Assembly: GCF_000315625.1 (NCBI RefSeq)
Contig: NW_005434598.1
Location: 270,314-294,941 of the forward strand
DNA length: 24,628 bases
Source of the DNA: Guillardia theta CCMP2712
Taxonomy: Eukaryota > Cryptophyceae > Pyrenomonadales > Geminigeraceae
Reading direction: 5' to 3'
In this document: positions 1 to 10,582 of the stretch, one piece after another
Layout of the letters: the number at the start of each line of letters is the position of its first letter
Position numbering within the stretch: the first letter of the stretch is position 1
The notes under the pieces: generated by a model
Seen by the model: only the letters and a program-made list of their open reading frames with translations
What the model was told of the DNA's origin: nothing
Databases searched by the model: none
Program-made: the position numbers and the translations under genes

Positions 1-122
1 GGTTTCGAGAGGGGGGTAGAAGGAGCAGGAGCAGAAAAAATCAGGAGGGGGAGTCATTGGGGGAGGAGGATTGAAGTGGGGAGGAGTGGGAAGGAGAAGG
101 AGAGCGAAGGGGCCGGGGAAAA

Positions 123-3100
123 TCACCATGAGCGGAAGCGAACGAAGTACGGGAGTGCACTGCGAACCTTGAGATCGGAGTCAGAGGCGGAGAGAAAGAG
201 ATTGACGAGAAACATGGGCAAATCACAGCTGATAGACAAGATAGAGATTCAACGACATGATCACACCATCGGACAGCTGAGACAAGATACTTCAGGTTGG
301 CATCGACCCAGTTACATCAAGCTTGACACCGTCACGTCAATCGCTCGCCTGACTCACCACGTCAAAGTCCGGGTCGAGCTGGCGGATCAGACTCTCGGAG
401 ATCGCCATGGTCATCAGCGTGACCTGCAGGAGATCAGCTGGGAAAGATCAACGCACTAAGAGCTACCGCCACGTCACCCCGGAGGACAAGCCCGTGACCC
501 TGAGAGGAGAGAGCGAGGGAAAGTAAGCAGAAGCAGCAGGAGGAAGAGGAAGGGGAAGAGGAACAGGAACAGGAAGAGGAGGGAGAGAGGAGGAGGAGGA
601 AGAGGATGGACAATAAGGGATATGTATTTTGTTTTTGAATCAAGAGACAGGGAGCTCTGGAGACAAGGGGATGAAGTTGAAAGAGTTCTCAGCGAGAACA
701 ACGAATTCAAAGAAGTTGAGGGTGGTGAGATCAGACGAAGACAAGAGGACATGGACGAAGAAGACTGAAGAGACAAGAATATGGGCGATGAAGATGAAAA
801 AGCAACCAAGAGCAGGATAGAAAGCTTCTCTGTTCTACCTGCATGCAGCGGAGGATCGAACCGATAAGACCTCCCATGTCGATAGGCCCTGAAGGGAGGA
901 AAACGTCAGGACGAGGGCAGGGGACGAGAAAGATAGTTCTGACCTCCCTCAGGAGAGTGCATCGAGTCGTGGCCAACATATTGTTTCTGTTAATCGACGG
1001 AGGTAAGGAGTTGAACAGCACTGTGAAGGATGTAGAGCAGCAAGGTGGAAGATGAATAGAAGGATTTTTTGCTCATGCAGTTGAGGAGAAGGAGCAGCAG
1101 CAGCAGCAGCAGCATGAGCAGGGGCAGCATGAGCAGGGGCAGGGGCAGGGGCAGGGGCAGGGGCAGGGGCAGGGGCAGGGGCAGGGGCAGGGGCAGGGGC
1201 AGGGGCAGGAGATGAGGATGATGAATATGATCATGGTGGTAGCAGGGACAGGCACTCGTCCAAAGCTCATCAATCTTGAGACAACGCACCATGACATCAC
1301 TGAGGTCATTGTTGAAAGCTTCCGTGTCAATCTGATAGAAACTCGATGAGAGTCAAGACCAATGCGTTCTGTCGCATACCTTCTCCTTCGGGATCGTGTT
1401 GAATGTGATTAACTTCTCAGAAACCTTGTTGACACGTCAAACTCCGCCTGCTCTCATTGTGCCTTCACCTTGTCGGATCTGCCAGTGCAGATAGAGTGGA
1501 GGAAGTAGCCGAAGGGCTTCGCAGGGAAGTCAGTCAGTCGTCGACGTGTTGACGTGTGTCAAAGTTGGACCTGAGCGATGTCTTCGTTCAAAGCGGTTGT
1601 GAGACCAGCATCGAAGACCTACTGAAAGGTGACAACGAGGAAGAGGGAGAGACGGGAGGGAGAGACGGGAGGGAGAGACGGGAGGGAGGAGGGAGCGAGA
1701 GCAGGGAAGAGGGGGCAAGAGGAAGGATAAGGGGGCGAGTAAGGAGGGGAAGGTGAGCAAGCAGAGACAATTATAGATAGAGGGGAATAGAGGCAGAAAA
1801 GGTGTGTAGCAAGGAAGCGGGGGAGTGGGAGAGGAGGAGTGGGAAAAGAGGAGAAAGTTGATGAGGAGAAGGCAGGTAACGAGCTGATGAGGAGGAGGCA
1901 GGTAGCAGAGAGAGAAGAGCAGAAGACCGCGAGAGTGCCGTCATGAGCAGCCATGAGGTTTCCACCATGCAGATCGCCTGACACACAAGAATCATCCAAG
2001 CATCCCTCCATCCATCGACTTGAAACAAGTTTGATCAGAGTCGTCACTCACCATGGATGTAGTTGTCACGAAGAAACATCTTCATGTTCATGTCAAAGAT
2101 GGCCTGATCAAACAATTGTCAAGCAGCAAACACACGATCGACTGCTCGTCAACTTGTGCCATCTTCTTCTTGGTCGCGTGAACTTCATCGCTGCAGCAAC
2201 AACCCTTGAGCAAGATCAAGAACAAGCCTGTCATGTCATGCCTGAAACGTTGATACGTTGCCTTTGCCTTGTCCCCAACCTGATATTTCCGATCAGTCTC
2301 GACAAAAAAGATGTCAAATGCGGAGGGTCAACACCTCGCTGAAGATGTCTTGCACGATTGTTCCGTTTACCCATGTTTCGGTCAAGACGCTGAGAAGCGA
2401 CAGGATGAGAGCGAGTGAGAGGAGGAAGAGGAAAAGAAGAGGAGGAGGAGTTGAAGAGGAGGAGGAAGAGGAGGAGGAGGAGGAGTTGAAGAGGAGGAGG
2501 AAGAGGAGGAGGAGGAGGAGTTGAAGAGGAGGACAAGTCGAAGGCGTTGGGGAGGTAGGCAACATCATTGAGGAGAATTTCAAGAGCGAAGCCAGAGGGA
2601 CAGTGGGGGAGGAAGGTAAGGGGGACGTAGGAGACCTCGGAGAGACAAGATGAGGAAAAACTTGAGGGAATTTGATGATCTCCTCTCCCTGTGATTTCAT
2701 CCATAAGAATCGACGCGCAGAAATTTGACAAGGTAACGACCTGGAAGTTCCAGTTGAACAGCTGAAGGTTGTAAGCCTCCCAGGTGAGATCCACCTGAAA
2801 CAGAACTTTGACTAGCTGAACGTCTCAAGTCATAAAGAAACAGTTCCCACTTGTCTTCTAAGAGCAAGATTGAAAGCATCCTATGCGATCAAGTCACCCT
2901 GGTTGTCAAAGGACTGACAAAGGATTTGAAAGGAACCTTGTCAAAAGGCTGGGAAGTCTGAAGGAGAGTCTTGCCGACCTTGTTCAACCAAGTCAGGCAC
3001 AAAAGAGACGCAGGAGACTCAAACCCAGTCTAGAACGTCAAACAGCAGTCTTGTGTCGTAGTATGTCTCGTGAACGACCTGAGGGTGTCTGACCTGTTGC

Positions 3101-5066
3101 ATTCTGGCATCAAACCACTCTGAGTGCTAAGAACAACATAACAATCACCTTCACTGCAACCTCGCGCTGTCCTCCTTCAAGTGCAAACTCGGGTTTCAAC
3201 ACTCCTTTGTGAACCTTCTCTCTCAAGTCAGACCACAAGGACAACAAGGTTGCATGTTGGACTCATGTTGTACCTGCGCAATAGTGCCGCTTGCAACAGG
3301 AACTTTATCGAACTCATCGAAAAGTTCCTGTAGACAATCATAAGGAGGAGAAATTACAAAGAAAAACATGTCATCAACCTCAATCGTCCTGCCGAACGAT
3401 TCTTCAATCGCCTTCCTCGTGTACTCGAAATCGTGCGAAGGGGCTGAGAGATGAAACATCAGATACAGGACCATCTCTCCTCGTCATCTTGCCGTCATTT
3501 CTCAGACGAGACAAGGCCTGCAAACATTGTCATTATCATCAACGTCATGATCATCACCCTGACGAAGAATAAAAAAACTCACTCTGATAACATCAGGTGG
3601 AAACAAGTCCGGACGCATTGACAGCCACTGATCAATCAAGATCAAGAACAGTCAATTCGATCAATACAGAACAAAATATTGATCGAAAAAGATTGTTGGG
3701 ATGATGTGGAAGAAGAGGATTCTAGAAGACAGCAAGACCTGCCCAAATTTCATGAAGCTGCATCCGGCCTTTTCGAGAGTCTTGACCTGCAAGATGCAAG
3801 ATGAGCATGGATAACATTACAACTCAAAACTTCACAGCTCTAACTGCAATCATCATCATGCACATCAATCATAATACAAAACATCGGACACAACTGACTT
3901 AGTCGAAGTCTCACACTCTACGAGAACAAACATGGTTTACATCTTTACCATCATCTCCAACCAATACTCTCGGAGCCAGGGATCATTCGGGTTCAAAGTC
4001 TGCAATGGCAATAAGTCAGAGGGGTTCGACCATTCAACTTGTAACATCGATCATCTTGAGTAAATAGAAACACTTTCACGCATCTCAATCGTACAACCTG
4101 AACAAGTGAGACGGCGGTGAAAGGTGCGAACACGATGACAAGGTAGACTGCACGACGAGCAACGATGTAGAGCTGTAGAGATCAAACTTCAGAGTTCCAG
4201 AGAAAAAGCAAGCATCTAATGAGTCACCCGATACCACCATGGCAACCGCTCGAAAGGATGCACATTCCCTTCCTCGCTGGAAATCACAGATGAGTGCAGG
4301 ATGACAAGATGAGAAATGACAGGAAAGAACAAAGTGAGATGGAGTGTCAGAACATGGTGAGATGGAAGTTTACACATGGTGAAGAGATAACATGATGAAC
4401 TAAGCCTCAAGCTGATAGCGAGAGCGAGGTAAACGATGGTGACAACAATGGTGGTGACCACAATCCACACCTAGGAGGACGAGGGATAGGCAAATCAGCC
4501 GTTGTCGGCTCCTTCTTCTTATACCCGAAGATCTGAGAATGCAACATGAGCAAGCCGATCAAAGGAGAACAAGAGAGAGAGGAGGCGCAAGAGGAGGGGC
4601 AAGAGGAGGAGAAAGGGAACTGATTGGACTAACAATCTCTGAAAGCGGGATGTTCTTGTTTGCCACCCAGAGGGCAGCCGCTCCACATGACACGCCGGCA
4701 CCGAGGAGAATGTATCTTCGATGAGCATGAGCCTGATAGTAATCCCGACAAGAGAAGTGTTAGACCAACTCGTTCCATGCATCATGACATCTCCATACTT
4801 GGCTGCTGAAACTGCGGGAGGCCGGCTTGGCTCTGCTAACCATTCCTCTTGCTTTCGCCATCTGTTCATGATGACGAGCTTGTGATGACAAGAAGGAGAA
4901 GGCAATGAAGATCGAGCAGCAGTTCTTACCTTGGATGCTGCCTCCTTCAGCAGTTTGACTCGTGCGTTGGGAGTGTTGCAAAGCACCTGCCACACGTCAG
5001 CTCCAGGTGTTTACGCTGAGTCAGTGCCACCTGCAACACTCCTCTAGTGTGCATGAAGATCGCCAT
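123..5066 (-). CDS. ADCK2-like aarF/ABC1 family atypical kinase, complete, about 30 exons
   Basis: The predicted protein of about 545 residues belongs to the ABC1/UbiB/ADCK atypical kinases, which act in mitochondria or plastids, often around quinone or lipid metabolism. Exons, 5' to 3': 5066-5031, 4986-4930, 4861-4799, 4732-4634, 4532-4471, 4276-4228, 4172-4098, 3999-3949, 3786-3739, 3627-3583, 3517-3472, 3443-3379, 3327-3274, 3214-3149, 3093-3025, about 2957-2898, 2794-2741, 2688-2636, 2389-2335, about 2204-2154, 2103-2052, 1977-1928, 1618-1571, 1516-1469, 1424-1380, 1331-1290, 888-839, 499-467, 423-358, 167-123. Motifs in order: a basic Ser/Arg-rich N-terminus (MAKARGMVSRAKPASRSFSS at about 32), hydrophobic segments at about 60-72 and 125-145, KFGQ (about 177), VASGTIAQV (A-rich loop, about 242), VAVKV, HGDLHGGN (catalytic loop, about 403) and FDAG (DFG equivalent). 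The C-terminal part ends SLIRQLDPDFDV, as in ADCK2. An in-frame TGA lies upstream of the chosen ATG. Family assignment is strong. Weak points are the short 28-base intron 3444-3471, the exon near 2154-2204, the 2957 acceptor and the junction 1290/888. Confidence 0.85.
1131..1211. repeat. (GGGGCA)n hexanucleotide microsatellite in an ADCK2-like intron
   Basis: About a dozen tandem GGGGCA units follow an AGC trinucleotide run at about 1094-1113. The tract lies in the large intron between the kinase exons at 1290 and 888. On the sense (minus) strand it reads as CCCCTG. It translates into Pro/Cys or Leu/Pro dipeptides in other frames, which are not real genes. Confidence 0.9.
1641..1760. repeat. 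Purine-rich tandem repeat (GGGAGGGAGAGAC-like units) in an intron
   Basis: Three GGGAGGGAGAGAC-type units start near 1650 and grade into A/G-rich sequence up to about 1760. They sit in the 309-base intron 1619-1927 of the ADCK2-like gene. On the sense strand this is a long pyrimidine tract directly before the 3' splice site of the exon encoding FDAG. Confidence 0.75.
2436..2534. repeat. GGA-rich minisatellite with about 39-base units
   Basis: Two nearly perfect units, each built from GGAGGAGGAGTTGAAGAGG followed by a GGA run, plus a partial third lie within the ADCK2-like intron 2390-2635. On the sense strand the tract is pure pyrimidine broken by CAA. It forms the extended polypyrimidine tract before the exon encoding VLTETWVNG. 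Confidence 0.8.
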
Positions 5067-6059
5067 GAGGATAGTGTCGAATAGTTTGTGATCTCAGAGC
5101 TTCAATGTCAAAGCACTGTCGTGCTCCCTGATGGAAACAACCAAATGTCACTGCTAGCCGAGAACATCAGGAGCAGAAGCCGGTGCTTTGGCCCGGATAT
5201 GCAGAGGGGAAGGAAGAACGATGATTCTTGAGAGTACAAAGAAAGTATCCATCACGAACGTTGACCTAACTCATCATGATGATATGAACATTGCAAACGC
5301 ATCACTGGCCCTCTTGCCGCACCGTCCCGGATATCAGTTCGTGAATCCATTGCTCTTTCACAAACAAAGAGTTTTCATCTGACAGTTCAAATCCTCCATT
5401 CTATACTGCGATCCTTGCGCACTTGAGCTCTATTTGCTTTCCTCTCACGTCTCCTCTTCATCTCTCCCTCCTCAATCCCGTCTGTTCCTCACTCAGCCCG
5501 ACTGACTTGTTCGGCTCTACCTCACCATTCCTTCTACATCCCTCTATACCGACACTTCTCCTCGCTTCCATGGTTCCATTGACGCATACCATTGCTTCCT
5601 CTTCCATCTCGCATCCCATTCTCCCCTCCTCCTTCCCTCCCTTGGCTCCCGCGCTCTCCCTCTTCCCTTGCATGTGAGGCCTGCTATAGGACCTTGCATA
5701 TTATACCAAATCTCCCTCGAAATATCCACCTTTAATTTCAAATACTAAGATAATATCTCAGCAGGTGGCATAATCTGTATGAAATCTTATCATGAATTTC
5801 AAGATGCCCGGTGGAATTTTAGCACTTATCCCTCAAAATGTAAAACTTTTTAAGTTTCCCAGCCTTCCCAGAGTTGAACTTTTTCCAAATAAATTCCAGA
5901 TAACAATTTCAAATTTATCAAAACCAATTAGACAGAAAATTTGAAAGAGTCATCTTTCTGCCTACGCTCCGGTAGGCAATGGACTGGACGTATCTACAGT
6001 CGTCAAATTACTGAAGAAAATTTGAAATATTTCAAAAAGCTTGCGACCATTTCGAAAAT
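5067..6059. other. Divergent intergenic region, no gene seen
   Basis: This spacer separates the minus-strand ADCK2-like start at 5066 from the plus-strand genes. It should hold the 5' leader and promoter of the kinase gene, but I see no convincing core promoter. At 5423-5680 the plus strand is rich in T and C with CCTC and TTCC runs. From about 5700 to 6050 it becomes A/T-rich with repeated TTTCAAATT/AAATTTGAAA-type words. The open frames here (for example 5188-5382 and 5423-5677) have no family resemblance and low-complexity composition, so I do not call them. Confidence 0.6.
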
Positions 6060-6620
6060 GGTGTACCCCATGGGAATATTATCACTTACACATGCTTACG
6101 ACTACCCCTGCCCCTATTTTACCAACAAGTACCCCCCATTTTCTACTCAAAAGAGTCTGTCGAGGTAGGGTACATACATTTGTGTACCCCTATGTTTTGC
6201 GTCCACATCCGACTACTCCCAGTGCACGATCTAAACTACCCCTACCCTACCATTCCACATCAAAAAGAGGTATTGATATACCCCTCCTTTGTGCACACCA
6301 GATGGGGGTGTACACACTGACCCCCGGTTAGTCGCATACCCATGAAATCATTTAGTCTTGAGGGGGTACTCAGATAGTACCGGTACTGAGAATGCTACCC
6401 AACAATCTGGGGTACTATAGAACTATGAAGTACCGGTGCGTTTTCCTAAATACTAACACTCTGACATAGCGTCATCACCCCTACCACTTCAAAATCATAT
6501 AAGATATGGGGTAGTCTTTGAATTATTGAAGTACCCACAAATCATAGGAACTTTGATATGTAAAAATTAGGGTAGGGTACAGTACCCTCACCTATCTGGA
6601 GGAAGGCCTAAGTAGGGGTA
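6060..6620. repeat. Island dense in TACCC/GGGTA motifs
   Basis: By my reading this 560-base stretch holds eighteen occurrences of TACCC or its complement GGGTA, often inside GTACCCC or GGGGTAC. Examples lie at about 6064, 6103, 6129, 6166, 6185, 6236, 6278, 6365, 6409, 6531 and 6571-6590. About one would be expected by chance. Both orientations are mixed and spacing is irregular, so it is not a simple tandem array. No reading frame spans it. Possible roles are a divergent-promoter binding cluster, a degraded repeat or a matrix/origin-type element; the sequence does not decide between them. Confidence 0.7.
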
Positions 6621-6857
6621 TACAAAAGAAATGGAAGAGGCCATGCTACGCTGTGGGCGCATCCCAAGGACTGGTTCTTTGCGATGCTGAACTACCGAAC
6701 ACAGCGTGTCCTGCCGCTATCCATGATGCTGCTGATGCTGCCGCTGATGATCCACTACCTCCTCATCCTCATCTTCTCCTCACTGTGCTCCTTCAATGTG
6801 TGTCCCTGCATGGATATCCACTACAGGCCCAGGATCCGGCTACTCCCATGCTCCTGA
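6613..6857 (+). CDS. Possible exon encoding a membrane segment, unidentified
   Basis: One frame is open from just after a TAA (6610-6612) to a TGA at about 6857, roughly 80 codons. It includes WAHPKDWFFAMLNYRTQR, then a strongly hydrophobic run rich in Leu and Met that would span a membrane, then a Cys-rich piece (FNVCPC). Aromatic and charged residues before the hydrophobic run look more protein-like than the overlapping 167-codon frame at 6653-7156, which is rich in Pro, Ala and Ser. I do not recognise the family and cannot connect the exon to others. It could be a fragment of a gene, an N-terminal part of a multi-exon gene, or chance. Confidence 0.25.
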
Positions 6858-7798
6858 TAGTCTGCACCCCTTGTGCTCTCTCGACTGCTCTACCGACACT
6901 CTCTTGGTCGGTGTTTTCGCTCAAGTCCTCACATTCTTTGCTTCATAATCAAATGCAGTGGGCTGGTAGAGCCTTGAGCGTCTTTCCTCCCCAGGATCCG
7001 GACATACCTTTCTGTGTTAGTGTGTATTTTCTATCCACACGCTGTTGCGATAGAGATTTTCTTGGCTATCAGCAGCGGAGGCTGAGGCAGAGATACAGGC
7101 AGAGTCAGGCAGAGAAAGGGACAGAGGAAAGGACCGAGGCACAGGAAGAGGCATAGGAAGAATCGATAAAACGATTCTCCGTGCATGCTGTGCGAATATC
7201 TATATATGATCTGCAGGATGATTGTAGTTTCCAAACCTCCTTTAAACAATTATGTCAGCATGCTTCTTATTATGAAAAGAGACGATCATGACATTAGGGA
7301 TGGTTCAAGTCTTGTTTCATCACAGCCTTAGCTACCTTGTTGTGTGTAGATTGACTGAAACTTTTGTTCACTGTGTTTGTCTTCATAGAGCTGGCGAGGA
7401 GGATGAAGCAATCGTGCGATGGGCCTGATGACTGGTCCCTGAGCTTTCCCAAGGAAAATTGATTGTTTCAGGTGTGTTGTCAGTGACTGAGGGCGTCGAA
7501 GATTCTAACAATATCCCATGTAGCCTCACTGTCTCAATGTTCTCCCTTCAGTCTTCCAACAAGACACCACACAACATGTCATGAAGAACGCAAGTACAAT
7601 GTTTCACTCCAGATTCCTGTTGTTGGTGAGGAATTTTTGAGCTTCCAACCGATGCTCGACTGATCGCTGCATTCAAGATTTTCTTCTTCCTCCTTCTTTC
7701 AAACTTCTGTTCTGCTCATTTTCTCGATAGCAAGTTAGTCGGTGAGGACTTGTTGTCACTACCTCTTGTCCGTGTTCAACTCACCTACTACCAACAAG
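6858..7798. other. Region upstream of the resolved HIT4-like exons; may hold its 5' exons
   Basis: The HIT4-like gene must begin in or near this stretch, because the first resolved exon (7799) starts in mid-codon. Candidate pieces are the segment after the acceptor CTTCATAG at about 7388, which encodes MKQSCDGPDDWSLSFPKEN, and the short exon after CCCTTCAG at about 7554. Their phases cannot be joined with confidence and the family's N-terminus is poorly conserved. At 7078-7150 there is a purine-rich GGCAGAGA-type repeat. Confidence 0.4.
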
Positions 7799-10343
7799 AC
7801 ACACGCTCACCGCAATTGTGGAAGAACGTGTTCTTGTGCGGAACAGAGCTGGAGCAGTTGGAGGAGGTGAACATGACCTGCTGCTTCATCTGAGGATGTG
7901 AAGACGTGATTGTCAGATCTACAAGATACAATGGGACTTCTCCCACCTAGACAAGGAGTTGCAGGTTGACAATGCCCCGTCCACTCCTCCACCCCGCCGC
8001 CCCCTTTCCTCCCTCCCTCCCTTCAGCACTTCCTCCCTCCCTCTCGCTCCCAACCGCCCGCCCTCACTCACTCACTCACTCACTCACTCACTCACTCACT
8101 CACTCACTCACTCACTCACTCACTCACTCCATCGCTTCCCCCTCCTTCACTACTTGGTTTGGTGAAGATCACTTTGTTGGGAAAGGTCGGAAAGATTTGC
8201 TGCCAAGAGCTTCAGCCGTCACATATGGTAAGAGGAAGTTTGAACATGATGAGGCGTCAAAAACAACTCGTTTACTCATACTCAGCTCATAATTGACTTG
8301 TCATACAAGGTCTATCTCTTTGGAAGCACAGAACCGCAAATGTTTCCGATTTCACCGAATCAAACGACGGTGATGACGATAGTAGTAGTGGTGATGATGA
8401 TGGTGTGAAGAGAGGAGGAGGAGGAGGAGGAGGAGGAGGAGGAGGAGATTCAAGGGGAGCGCGAGAATGATGGCAGCAGTATAAGAAGAATCTCTTTGCT
8501 CTTTTTGACCTCCATGATCACCCGTCTGAAATGTTGATAAGGTGATTCATATTCCCGTGATCATCGCAGTGAAGACGGCAGGTAAATATGCCTCCCCCTC
8601 CCCCACTCCTTCTCTTTCTTCTTTCTCCTCCTCCTCCTCCTCCTCCTTCTCTTTCTCCTCCTTCTCTTTCTCCTCCTCTTCCTTCTCTTTCTCCTCCTCC
8701 CCCACTCTTTCTCCTCCTCCTCCTCCTCCTCCTCCTCCTCCTCCTCCTTCTCCTCCTCCTCCTCCTCCTCCTTCTCTTCTTTTCTCAACATCTTGCAGTT
8801 TCTCTTCCGGAGAAAGTTGGGTTGAACAGCGTTCAGATGGTTGAAGAGAAGGTGATTTTCCATATCAAGCATCTCTAACAAAACACACTCTCAACATCCG
8901 TATGCAGAGGCGGAGCATCTCTCACTATGATCGTGACATTCTTGTTGCTGAATGTGTTTTAAACTTTCTAGATCGTTCCCATGTCGGAGTACAAGATGAG
9001 TTGGGCACCCTTGGCTGTGAGATTAAAAAACTTCACAACACACACTGAAAAATCCTATCAGGTTCCTCCACTCAAACAACATCCGCAAGCTGAGACTCCT
9101 GAACGCAAGAAGCAGTATGTTGCTTCACTTTCAGACTTGAGCATCTTACGCAGTTTTTCCTAGGAGGAGGGTTGTGAATCCGAAGAAAAACAACATCTGG
9201 TGTCTGAGCTGCTCACAGCGGAAAGCAAGGTGAATGCTACATGGATGAGAAGTTGAAGATGAGAAAGTTGTTGGAGATGATGGGTGCATAATGCTCGATT
9301 GCAGGGGAGTTTTGAAGAACCTGAAAGAAGAAAGAACAAGAGCATTTGATTATTGCATGCCGTATATCTTCCTCCCCCACAAGGTAAACAATGTTGAACA
9401 GGACGAGAAGGAAGAGGGGGACGAAGGGAGAGGGCGAGGAGGAAAGACGAGGACGAGGCGTCATGTTCAAGTTTCGCTATTAACTCATCATTGCAGCAAG
9501 AGGCGTACACGGAAGAAACATGTGTTGACATCATTTGCGAACTCCCAGGGAGAAAGGTGAAAGACTGAAATTGCTGGGAGGTGAAAATCAACACATGATT
9601 CACAGAACCCTCTTGTATTCGACTTTGACTGGGAGATGGATGAAGTGGAGGAGGTGAAACGCTGTTTTGCTCCTTTTGGGGTGTTTGTGATGCATGCTTG
9701 ACAGGTTGTGAAGGAGAAGAAAGAAGAAGAGTCGCTGAAGTATGATAAAGATGCTTTCATGTTCACCTGTATCAGTCTAGCTCATTCTGACATGCACTTT
9801 CGTTTGCAAACATTTCAGCGCTGCACAAGCAAAGAATCTCACACAAACTATAAAGTCCTTGACTTGTCGATTTGTCTTCATCCAGTAACAAGTGCGCAGA
9901 AATGCGGTGGCAGCAGCGAAAAAGAAGATCAAAGATCAGAAAGAGGTCATTTATATTACACTCACATCGCAACTCGCTCTCCTATGACTTACACTTGTCC
10001 TCATCTCACATGCGAACAATCGCTTCCCATCAAACTGATTCTGAGCAAACTGCGTCAAGATGTCTCGGTGACAAATCACTTTGCCACGACAGGCTCTGCG
10101 ATCAAGGATTGAAGAAATTCCTGACAACGTTCGAAACGCTCTCAAAGAGATCAAGTTGTACAAGTTCTATCCCCTCAGTAAGCCTTTCGTATTTCGTGAT
10201 TGTTTCTTTGTTGACCATGTTTGCAGATGAATTGTGTCAGCCGATGAAGTCGAAGTGAGATGATTTAATCTTTGACTGCGTGATAGTAATCAGCAAACAG
10301 GTACATTAATCGCTACTACGGGCAAGCAGACGAAGTACTATGA
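7799..10343 (+). CDS. HIT4-like protein (HEAT-INTOLERANT 4 family), 5' end unresolved
   Basis: Eighteen exons with matched phases give about 309 residues and a natural stop: 7799-7866, 7917-7964, 8168-8185, 8310-8369, 8542-8581, 8799-8851, 8972-9016, 9062-9114, 9164-9229, 9305-9383, 9497-9556, 9606-9653, 9705-9760, 9819-9854, 9900-9945, 10093-10177, 10227-10254, 10301-10343. In order they encode LWKNVFLCGTELEQLEE, YKIQWDFSHLD, VYLFGSTEPQM, VIHIPVIIAV, SLPEKVGLNSVQ, IVPMSEYKMSWAPL, IWCLSCSQRKARGVLKNLKE, FDYCMPY, NPLVFDFDWEMDEVEE, a Lys/Ala-rich helix, LYKFYP and INRYYGQADEVL at the C-terminus. From memory this order and these motifs match the plant chromatin-associated protein HIT4 (Arabidopsis At5g10010), linked to heat-induced chromatin decondensation. 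The family call rests on recalled motifs, not a search. The 18-base exon 8168-8185 (ITLLGK) is inferred from phase and family spacing. Start codon and N-terminus are missing. Confidence 0.65.
8062..8128. repeat. (TCAC)n tetranucleotide microsatellite
   Basis: About sixteen tandem CACT/TCAC units lie in the HIT4-like intron 7965-8167, just upstream of the proposed 18-base exon. In coding frames it would read as repeated Thr-His-Ser-Leu, which is not a real protein. Confidence 0.95.
8411..8450. repeat. (GGA)n trinucleotide repeat
   Basis: A short run of GGA units lies within the HIT4-like intron 8370-8541, preceded by GATGATGATG sequence. Here the purine strand is the sense strand, unlike most other introns in the window. 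Confidence 0.85.
8586..8784. repeat. (CTC/CTT)n pyrimidine tract in an intron
   Basis: Almost 200 bases of pure pyrimidine, mainly CTC and CTTCT units, fill most of the HIT4-like intron 8582-8798 and run into the acceptor CATCTTGCAG. It acts as a very long polypyrimidine tract on the sense strand. The overlapping Glu-rich, Pro-rich and Ser-rich open frames on both strands come from the repeat. Confidence 0.9.
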
Positions 10344-10582
10344 AAGAGATTTGGGCAGTATCAAGAATTTTTCTGCTCTCTCAATCAGAAGATTGATTGA
10401 GACATCTCACGAATTTCTCACTGCCGCCGGGGCAAATGCGAAAACACTTTCATACCTTTTCATGCAAGACAAGAAAACAAATTCACAGCAAACTTATATT
10501 TCAACATGACATCAAATTCACAACAATGTCAGAAAGCTCCACAAGTCGTGAGATTGTAAACAAACAAATAAACAAGTTTCTC

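Noticed and set aside
4400-4470. Hydrophobic exon candidate reading VWIVVTTIVVTIVYLALAIS on the minus strand
   Set aside because: No phase-compatible donor joins it to the next kinase exon; treating it as intron between 4471 and 4276 keeps the frame.
6653-7156. 167-codon plus-strand open frame
   Set aside because: Composition is Pro/Ala/Ser-rich and repeat-derived at the end, with no motif; a competing frame in the same place looks more protein-like.
8486-8541. Possible exon reading YKKNLFALFDLHDHPSEML
   Set aside because: Including it breaks the spacing expected between the STEPQM and VIHIPV motifs; the acceptor at 8541 explains the phases without it.
8561-8881. Open frames rich in Glu, Pro or Ser on both strands over the CTC/CTT tract
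   Set aside because: They are translations of a microsatellite in an intron; the flanking splice sites and frames support the HIT4-like exons instead.
8880-9050. Possible exon reading RRSISHYDRDILVAECVLNF after the acceptor at about 8909
   Set aside because: It looked coding at first, but the alternative acceptor at 8971 gives IVPMSEYKMSWAPL, which fits both the family and the phases.
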